Shown here: piece by piece, positions 12,801 to 21,800 of the stretch
Layout: every line of letters starts with the position of its first letter
How positions within the stretch are numbered: position 1 is the stretch's first letter
Source of the DNA: Corythucha ciliata
Taxonomy: Eukaryota > Arthropoda > Insecta > Hemiptera > Tingidae
Reading direction: 5' to 3'
Assembly: GCA_038030265.1 (NCBI GenBank)
Contig: CM075939.1
Span: 42,451,253 to 42,515,252 of the forward strand
DNA length: 64,000 nucleotides
Program-made: the position numbers and the translations under genes
Notes under the pieces: model-generated
What the model saw: only the letters and a program-made list of their open reading frames with translations
Database searches by the model: none
What the model was told of the DNA's origin: nothing

Positions 12801-15800
12801 ACTTTCCGTATTATTGGCACTCGCACAGATCCCAATATCACCAGACACGGAAGTTGTTTCACAAAACCACGAATTGACACATTTTCTTAATTACAGGCAC
12901 GAATGACTGCTTTTCCCCAATTTTATCCAAGAATATCAGCGTTTTTTAGAACTTCTGGCCGCATAATTGCCCAAGAACAGCAAATTACTTTGCCTTCTCA
13001 ATTTTAGCCGGCTAAGGACGTACAGACAGTGCCGGCCTAGGCCTTTGTTTGTTTGTTGAGGGCGCCGGGCTCTGAACCCGGCAGGCGCCTAAGCCTCCAT
13101 TGGGCTTCTACGCCATACCCAGATCTAACTGTGCACTTGACACCCGTACTACGCGGGTGTTTCGGTCGGTGCGCGGTTTGTTGAACGCACACCGCCGGGA
13201 ACGCCCACACGAGAAGCCGAGTGTGCCGTGTCACAGCTCGTCGCAGCCTTATAGTGTAATGGGCAATGGCTGGATTCGAACCCAGGCCCGCTGAGTTGCG
13301 AAGCGAGCATTGGCCTTGGACATTTGCGCCCCCGGGCGAATCTTGCACCAGTCTTCAGCAGCCGTGATTTGGTGTTTTCTCCATTTTAACAGCGAATTAA
13401 CCGTTTTTTCCTCACTTCAGCGCTTCTTCTCAATTTCATCGGTGAATTAACGATTTGTCACTATTGTAGTCACGAACTAGCGCTTTTTCCTCAATTTGTT
13501 GCCGTAAACTTTAATTTTTTTCGATTTAGCCGCTAATGAGCGCTTCTACCTAATTTTAACCGTGAATTGCCATTTTCTCAATTTATTTCTATGAATTAGC
13601 AAATGTTTTCTATTTAACTCTTAATTAGCCATTTTTCTTGACTTTAGCCGCGAATTAGCGCTTTACCAAATTTTAGCCGCTTAATTAGCGATTTTCTACA
13701 TTTGAACCGTAAATTAGAGTATTTTCCCAATTTTCGCAGCGAATTAACGCTGTTTCTGAATTGTAACCGCGAATTGGCGTTTCTTCCTCATTTAACCGTG
13801 GATTAGCGATTTTTTTCACATTCAGAAGCCGCGAATTGGCGTTTTCTCCATTTCAACGGCGAATTATAGCAGCGGTTTCAGGTTCAATTTTAACTGCTAT
13901 TGAGCGATTTTTCTCAATTTTAGCTGCTAATGAGCGATTTTCCCCAATTTTAACCGTGAATTAGCACATTCACCATTTTAGACGTGAAGTAGTAGTTTCG
14001 TAATTTTAACTGCGCGAATTACTGTTTTTTCTACACTTCATCCACGATTTTAGCGCTTTTTCTCACTTCTGTCCGTGGATCGGAGATTTTTCTCAATTTC
14101 AGCCGTGAATTAGCCCCAAATTAGCGTTATTCTGAATTTTGGTCTGGAAGTTGCTTCGAGATTTATCTCGAATTAGTGCTTTTCCCCGATGTTTGGTAAT
14201 TTCCAAACTTTTAACCGCTTACTTGGCCCGAGATCATCACATTTAGTGCGCCTTCTCAATTTTAGCCGCTCTATAGGGCCTACAAAGGCTGATGGGGATC
14301 AGCGTATTTTCTCTCCGTGGCAGCAGCGTTCTGGGGCTGGGGCGAGGGGAGTGGACCACCCAGGGCCCCGTATCAGACGGGCCACCTAAAATCTTAAATA
14401 CGGAAAAAATGAGGATTTTTAGGGGATGTAGGTGTGTGAAAAGGTTGGACGGTTGGACAGCGATTTGGCTCCTTTCTACGAATTTCAGTCTCTTCTAACG
14501 TTCGAATTTAAGTCTCTCCTAACGATTGAGCCCCCCCCCCCCTCCGAGAGCGCTTCTCTGGTGGCTCACATTTTGGAAAAACCGCGGCTAAAATGGAGAA
14601 AATACGCCGTCCCCTGTTTTGTTAGGTCCTTAAGCGCACCATTGTGCTGATCGTCAATGTACAAATTGCTGACGCGGCAAAAACTTTGGAAAAAGAGCTA
14701 ATATTCGTGGCTATAACTGCGAAAAAGCGCTGATCCAAATTCCAGGCCAAAATGTTGAGAAAAATCGCTACTAATATATTCACATGACAAAAACAAAGCT
14801 AATTAGGGTTAAAATTGGGCGAATTCACAACTGAAATTCCATATAACATTCGCATATGTCGCACAATTCGCATATTGAAAAGAGATTAGATGCTAATTCA
14901 CTGCAAAAGTAACAGAAAACGCTGAGAAAAATCGCTGCTAATACTTAAAACCACTAAAATTGAATACAAAAATGAAAAAAATAACTAAATCGCAGCTATA
15001 AAATTGAGAAAATAAAAATCTGTTGCTTCTGAAAGCCACTTGGATTAAACGCTAGTTAGAAACGCTACTACGCTCTAAAATTAAGAAAAAGCGCTAATTT
15101 GCAGGTAAAATTGAGGATAATCACTAATTCTCGGCTTAAATTGTGATAATATTTGCATCAAAAATGGAAAACACGCCAATTCGCGGCTTCTGAATGCAAA
15201 TTTGAGGTTAAAATTTTGAGAACTTGCGCCAATTTATGGCTATAGGTTAACCGCTGATTCGCGGCTGAGAAAAATTGCTGATTCGTAGCGTATGGTAAAC
15301 AAAAAGATGTGATTTGTGGCAAAAATTTGGGAAAACCTGCTATTTCGCGGCTAATAAGGAAAAACGCGAATTTTCAGCTCAAACTGTGAACAGTGCTAAT
15401 TCTCTGCTAAAATACGGAAAAAAATACTAATTTCACTGCTAACTGGAGAAAACTCAACTTAGGGGCCTCTTGGAGACTTTCGCTCCGGTCCCCGATAGAT
15501 GCAGGTCCGCTAGTGGACCGTGATGGCTGGCCAGGCGGGCTCAAAGTCTTGACACAAACCACAAAATTGCAACTTTTTAGAACTAAATATCCGCGAGATC
15601 GGAGGTTCCGTGGCTGAAGGTTCGGAAAACGCTATAGTTTCAAGCACTTGCTGGTCTTTATTTTGGTGAAATTGCAAGTTTCGACGTTTGTTTTTAGTGA
15701 ACGTGGATGCCTATTCCTACCGCCTTTGACAGAGCCCAGTGTCTGACGAATAGCTGCAAAAAATTTGATATTTTGAAACTGTAAATCCGCGAAATTTGAA

Positions 15801-18800
15801 GTTTCCTGGCTTCGAAAAATTGCAAGTTTCACAAAATTGAAAGTTTTGTGATTTATTTTCGTGTAATTTGTTAGATATTGGTTGAACTATGAGCAAAATT
15901 GGTAGTTTCTGGTCTTTTTATCGTGAAATTGCAAGTTTCTGGTCATATTTTTCCTAATTTGTCCGGCAATTAATTGAATAATTGAGCTTAGATGACCCAA
16001 TCTACGGACATTTTGGGGATTACTCTCCCTTCTTCACCGCACCTCCTAGTTTCGCGCCAGGTGCTCTAACCAACTGAGCTATCCTGGGAGTCCACGTAAA
16101 GGGCGAATCTACAGCAGTTTGAGTTCCGAGAGGGGATTTCTCCTGGGTGGATTCCCGGGATAGCTCAGTTGGTTAGAGCACCTGGCGCTAAACTATGAGG
16201 TCGTGGGTTCGAATCCCACCTGGGGAGCAATTTTTTCTCGGAACTCAAAACAAGTAAAGAAGTAAGTAATAAATTAAAAGATTAATTTCTTTATTTTCAG
16301 CCTCCCCACTCCCTCGAATTCACGGTTGTGACTAGGGTGGTGCGGTGAGGAGGGGAGTAATCCCCTAAATGACCGTAGATAGGGTCATCTAAGCTCAATT
16401 ATTCCGGTTCTGGTCTTTATTTTCATGGAACAGCAATTTTCTGGGCCTTTTTTTTTTAGTGGGCGTCCTGATCAATCCGGCCCCGACTGCTCCCATAGCC
16501 AGACCAATGACCGTGTAATTGGAACATTGAGAGCTACAAATATTGGGTTTGCACGTTCGGTGCCAAATTTGAGCAGAATTGCGAGTTTCCCGTTTGAATA
16601 ACCTTGACATAGCAACTTTAAGGTCATAATTTGTGCAAAAATGCGAGTTTCGGTTCTTAATTTCGGCGAAACTGCCGTGGTTGGACCAGCTGGCCTTGGT
16701 GAATTCACTTACTTTCGGAGCTTAATGTCAGTGAATTCGCCGGTTTCGGGGATAAGTAACCGCAAAATTGCAAGTTCATACTTGATTTTTTGTAGCTGGA
16801 TAGTTCATACATCTTTAAGGATTTATTGCCAGTCCAACCCAGGCTCCTTCTTTCATGGTCACCGTAATTATACCTCCAGAAAATGGGGAACTGCATCCCA
16901 TCTTCCAGAGACACAACAGGTGGTGGTGCAGGGCACGGGCAGCTGGTTCGCAGAGGGTCTTAATTTTTTTTTTTAAAAAAAAAAAGGTGACGGTTGGGTT
17001 CAATGGTCCTTGCGGTGGGTAAATTGGCTGAGTTAATTATTCTTCCTCCCCCCCCCTGGCATAATTTACCCTCCGTAGAAACCAACTACCAGCACAAAAC
17101 CTGGCCGCCCGGAGGTAACAACTGAGACTGACAATGAAGTTTCAAGCCAACCGTCATCTTCCGATTTCAAAGTCGTCTGTTATTTTACAAATTGGGCGTG
17201 GTACAGGTAGGAAATCAAACGCCCTATTACCCCCCTCCCTCATCACCACTCATTAATGGACGTCACGTTTTATTTTTTTAACAGGCAAGGCACAGCGAAA
17301 TATTTACCGTCGGACATTGATCCAGAGTTGTGCACGCATATCGTCTACGGATTTGCAGTTCTCGATGGGGACCAACTTAAAATTAAACCGCACGACACTT
17401 GGGCTGATTTCGACAACAGTGAGTGCAATTAAACTGTGGATTTGGAAACGCTTTATTTACTCTTTTTTTTATAGAGTTCTACGATAAAGTCACCGCGTTC
17501 AAAGCCAAAGGAGTTAAAGTGACTATCGCAATCGGCGGTTGGAACGATTCGGCAGGCTCGAAATATTCGCGTCTCGTCAACAGTCCCACGTCCCGTGCCC
17601 GTTTCAATCAGCACGTCGTCGAATTCATACTGGAGCACGGTTTCGACGGTCTCGACCTCGACTGGGAGTATCCGAAATGTTGGCAGGTTGACTGCAGTAA
17701 GGGCCCTGAGTCGGACAAACAGGCGTTTGCCGACTGGGTGACTGAATTGAAGGAGGCGTTCCGACCTCACGGCTTGCTTTTGTCGGCGGCTGTGTCTCCT
17801 GCTAAGAAAGTTGTCGATAATGGTAATTTTTTTTAAAGCGTAAAAATCCTTTTTAAGAATAGGTCGTTCAACTGTGGATTTTTAGGTTACGACGTCAAGA
17901 CTTTGTCGGAACAACTAGACTGGATCGCAGTCATGTGCTACGATTATCACGGTCAATGGGACAAAAGAACTGGACACGTTGCTCCCATGTATGTCCATGA
18001 TGATGACATTGACGTTACGTTCAACACTGTAAGTGATATCATCAAAATATTTTTGAAATGCGCTTTTTTACTATTTTAATATTCCCAGAATTTCACGATG
18101 TTCTACTGGATGAGTCAAGGCGCCGACCCGAAGAAACTCATCCTGGGCATGCCTCTCTACGGACAGAGTTTCTCCCTCGGTGAAACCAAAGACACGGGCT
18201 TAAACGTCCCCACCTACGGCGGTGGCGAGGCCGGTGACGGTACTCGAGCCCGTGGCTTCCTATCCTACTATGAGATATGCGAGCGAGTTCAAAAACGTGG
18301 ATGGACTCTGGTCAAAGATGAGTCGGGCGCGATGGGACCGTACGCGTACAAGGGCGATCAGTGGGTCGGTTTCGATGACACGGCGATGATTCAACACAAA
18401 TCGGAATTTGTCAAGCGACATGGATTCGGTGGAGCGATGGTTTGGGCTCTGGACTTGGACGATTTTAGAAACTCCTGCGGTTTGTTTGTTTTTTTATACC
18501 CCACCTCCACTCTCTCCACACTACCCCTACACTAACACTTAACCCCCCCCCCCCAATTACTCACATATTTCAGGCTGCGAACCTTACCCACTACTGAGAA
18601 CAATCAACCGTGCCCTACGAGATTACCCAGCAGGCCCTCTGTGCTCCCTGTCCGGAGCGTCGAATGAAATCGCCAGCCAGGCCCTGCTAACACCGACCAA
18701 TCCATCGACCGATTTAAGAGCCGAAGACGTGAACCCGTGTCCAGACATCACTGGAGACAAAGTCAACTGTGCCAAGTTTTACACTTGCCAGTACGGAGTT

Positions 18801-21800
18801 CTCGTTCAGCAGGACTGTCCTCCCGGCCTTCATTTCAACCAGGTAAAATACATTTCTCCCCTTCATCACAGTAGCGTGTAATTTTGTGTGTGTGTGTCTA
18901 GAGAGCGAAAATGTGCGATTGGCCGGAAAATGTCAACTGTTCGTCTTTGGAAAACGAAATAGTGGACAAACCAGAAAGCGGAATTGGAGAAAGTGTCGAC
19001 GCAGCCGTCAAACCTACAGAATCACCGGATGAGGCCACGAACGGTAATTTTATTCACCCAAAAACTGAACGGTTCAGCGGAGCGCTTTCTATTATTTTCT
19101 CTTATATTTTAAAGCGGTCGATTCGCCCTACAAAGTCGTCTGCTACTTCACAAACTGGGCCTGGTATAGACAAGGCACTGGCAAGTTTCTCCCTGAAGAT
19201 ATCGACACCACCCTTTGTACGCACATTGTGTACGCCTTTGCCGTCCTCGACTCCCAGACTTTGGAGATTAAGCCTCACGACTCTTGGGCGGATTTGGATA
19301 ACGGTAAAAAAAAATTAAATTCATATAATAAAAAAAATTCAAGTATAAATAAGGAAACAAACTTCCTCTCACAGATTTCTACGTGAACGTAGCAGCTCTC
19401 GCCAAGAAGGGAGTCAAAGTGCTTCTCGGACTGGGCGGTTGGAACGACTCGCTTGGCAACAAGTACAGCCGCCTGGTCAACAGTCCGGCGTCGCGTAAGA
19501 ATTTCGTTAAACAAGCGGTTCGATTCGTCGAAAAATACAATTTCCAAGGACTCGACTTTGACTGGGAGTACCCCAAATGTTGGCAAGTGGACTGCAGTAA
19601 AGGGCCTGAATCGGACAAAATCGGGTTTGCCGAGTTGATTAAAGAGCTGAGCGAGGCTTTTAAACCAAAGGGCTGGTTGCTGTCGGCGGCCGTTTCTCCG
19701 AGTAAAACCGTCATCGAGCAAGGTTGGTAATTTTATTATCATTTTTTGTTGTTGTTCTAGTGAAAAAATGAATTAATTTTGCAGCTTACGACGTGCCAAC
19801 TTTAAGCAAACACTTAAACTGGGTCGCCCTTATGGCCTACGACTACCACGGCCATTGGGATCGACAGACTGGCCATGTCGCTCCACTCTACTTCAACGAA
19901 GGGGACACCTTTTACTATTTCAACACCGTGAGTGCACCCCTCGCCTTCTGGTGGCATCTATCACCCCCCCCCCCCGTAGTATCAGGAGGGTTTCTCAAAT
20001 AAATCCGCTTATTAGAGTTTTTTCTCATTTTAAGCAACAAAACAGCGCTTTTCATCAATTCTCATTTTCAGCCGAGAAGTGCCATTTTTACTCAATTTTA
20101 GCCAGTGGCGGACCTACACAGAGAGAGCGCGCATTTATTCTCAATTTCAGCCACAAAGTTATCTCGAGAAACCGCGAATTGGCGTTCTATCAATTTTAGT
20201 TTAAAAATGAGCGCTTCTTATCAATTATGATCACCAATTTGCTCTTTTTATCTGTTCTTAGCCGTTAATTAGCGCTTTTACTCAATTTTAGTCGCGAGTT
20301 ACCGCATTTTCTCAATTTTTAGCCGCGAATGAGTACTTTTTCCTCAATTTTAGACGAGAACGAGTGTTTTTCCTCTGTTTATTGCCGCTAAATAGGGATT
20401 ATCCCCAATTTTCGCCGTGATTCACCGATTTTTCTCCATTTTATCGCACTTTTCATCAATTTTTGCCCTGAAACAGAATTTTTCCTCAATTTAAGACGTG
20501 GATGAGTGTTTATAATCAATTTTAGATGTGAATGAGCGGTTTTATGAATTTTAGACCTACGTGCATTAGGACGCCCATTCAATTTTAGCCGCCTATAATG
20601 CAATTATCTAATTCAAATCGTCTCGAGCGAATCAGTGTACAAACTTTTCTCCGAAAAGCAAATTTTTAGCCTCTTGAAGTTGCCTCTGCCTCCATAAACC
20701 GTTAATTGGCATTTTTGTAATTTTAGCCGCGATTGAGCACTTTTTGTCGCGTTAAGCTTAGAATTCGCCGTTTTTTCTCAGTTTCAGCGGCGAATTAGCA
20801 TTTAATTGTCAAATTCATCCACAAATGAGCACTTTTACCCACTTTTAGCCGCGAATCAGCATTTATCCATATTTAAGGCTTGATTTAGCGGTTTTTCCAC
20901 AATTTCATCCGCGAATCAGCACTATTTCTCAATTTTAGTCAAGAAGTTGCTTCCAAGAAACGCAAATTTCAGCTTTTTTCCAATTTTATTAGTGTGTTTA
21001 GTAGCCAGGACGGAACAAGAATGGGCTGCTGCCCACTCTTCTTCATCTTCCGGCTACACTCGGAAACCATCAACTGGCTGATTGGCATTAAAACTAAACA
21101 CTATGAAAACAATATCGCCCGAAAAACAATAATATTAGCACACTGATAAAATGGTTCACTTTACGGCTAAAATTGAGAAACACGCGAAGTCGCGATTAAA
21201 ATTGAGAAAAATCGCTCACTCGCGGCCCACATTGTGCTAATTCGCAGAGAAAAATTTAGACAAAGCGCTAATTCATGGCTAAAATTGCGAAAAAAGCGCT
21301 CCTATTACAGCTAAAATTGAGACGCCAATTCTTGGTTAAAATTGACAAAGCTCTAATTAGTGATTTCTGGCGGGGGGTGGGGCAACTTCACGGCTCACGT
21401 GGAGAAAAATCGTTAATACATGGCTAAAACTAGGAAAAATCGCTAATTCGCGTCTAAATTGCGTGAAAATGGCTGAATCGCGGATAAAATTGAGAATTGA
21501 GCTTATAATTTGAGGGGGAAAACCTCATTTGCAGCTAAAATTGTGAGAAATTAGCCGAATTGAGAGAAATTACAACCGTAAAATTATGTTTCGGGTCTAA
21601 ATATTGCGAAATTGCAAGTTTAGGCTTTTTGTTTGGTGTTGGTGGAACGCGAGCTAGACGGCCTTGACAGTGCGCTGACCGAGTAACCGTTAATTTACAT
21701 TTTTAAAAAAACAAATATTGATGAAATTGGAAGATTTCTTGGCTGAATATTCGGAATGTCCGTTGAAATATTCGAGGAATGGCCGGTTTCGGGTCGAAAT

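Larger units (their letters stand above)
15977..16403. mobile_element. MITE with ~55 bp inverted termini carrying two tRNA-like sequences
   Basis: Left end AATAATTGAGCTTAGATGAC and right end GTCATCTAAGCTCAATTATT are inverse copies. The termini continue through CTACGGACATTTTGGGG / CCCCTAAATGACCGTAG and the GGATTACTC / GAGTAATCC motif. The right half also shares ACTAGGGTGGTGCGGTGAG and the CCTCCCCACTCCCTCGAATT segment with the MITE at 23531-23731. Inside sit two tRNA-like sequences in opposite orientation. The element interrupts a family E/A copy in the chitinase intron. Confidence 0.8.
14430..16560. repeat. Right arm of ~2 kb inverted repeat, mostly family A reversed
   Basis: Ordered matches in reverse complement to 5690-7940: 14650-14690 with 7815-7850 (GCTGATCGTCAA), 14690-14735 with 7740-7790, 14760-14900 with 7500-7600, 15005-15045 with 7320-7360, 15290-15380 with 6180-6260, 15590-15790 with 5850-6030, and 16415-16560 with 5705-5850. 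It is interrupted by the MITE at 15977-16403. A further direct copy of 14490-15475 is at 49560-51412. Collinear order over 2 kb means a duplicated unit, not chance similarity among short repeats. Confidence 0.8.

Noticed and set aside
13037..13348. 103-codon minus-strand open frame rich in Arg and Pro
   Set aside because: It lies exactly over a SINE copy and has no counterpart frame in the second copy at 58857-59133.
16153..16227. tRNA with CTA anticodon (amber suppressor)
   Set aside because: The loop lacks T33 and both acceptor and anticodon stems have mismatches, so the triplet is not credible as an anticodon. Treated as a tRNA-like pseudogene.
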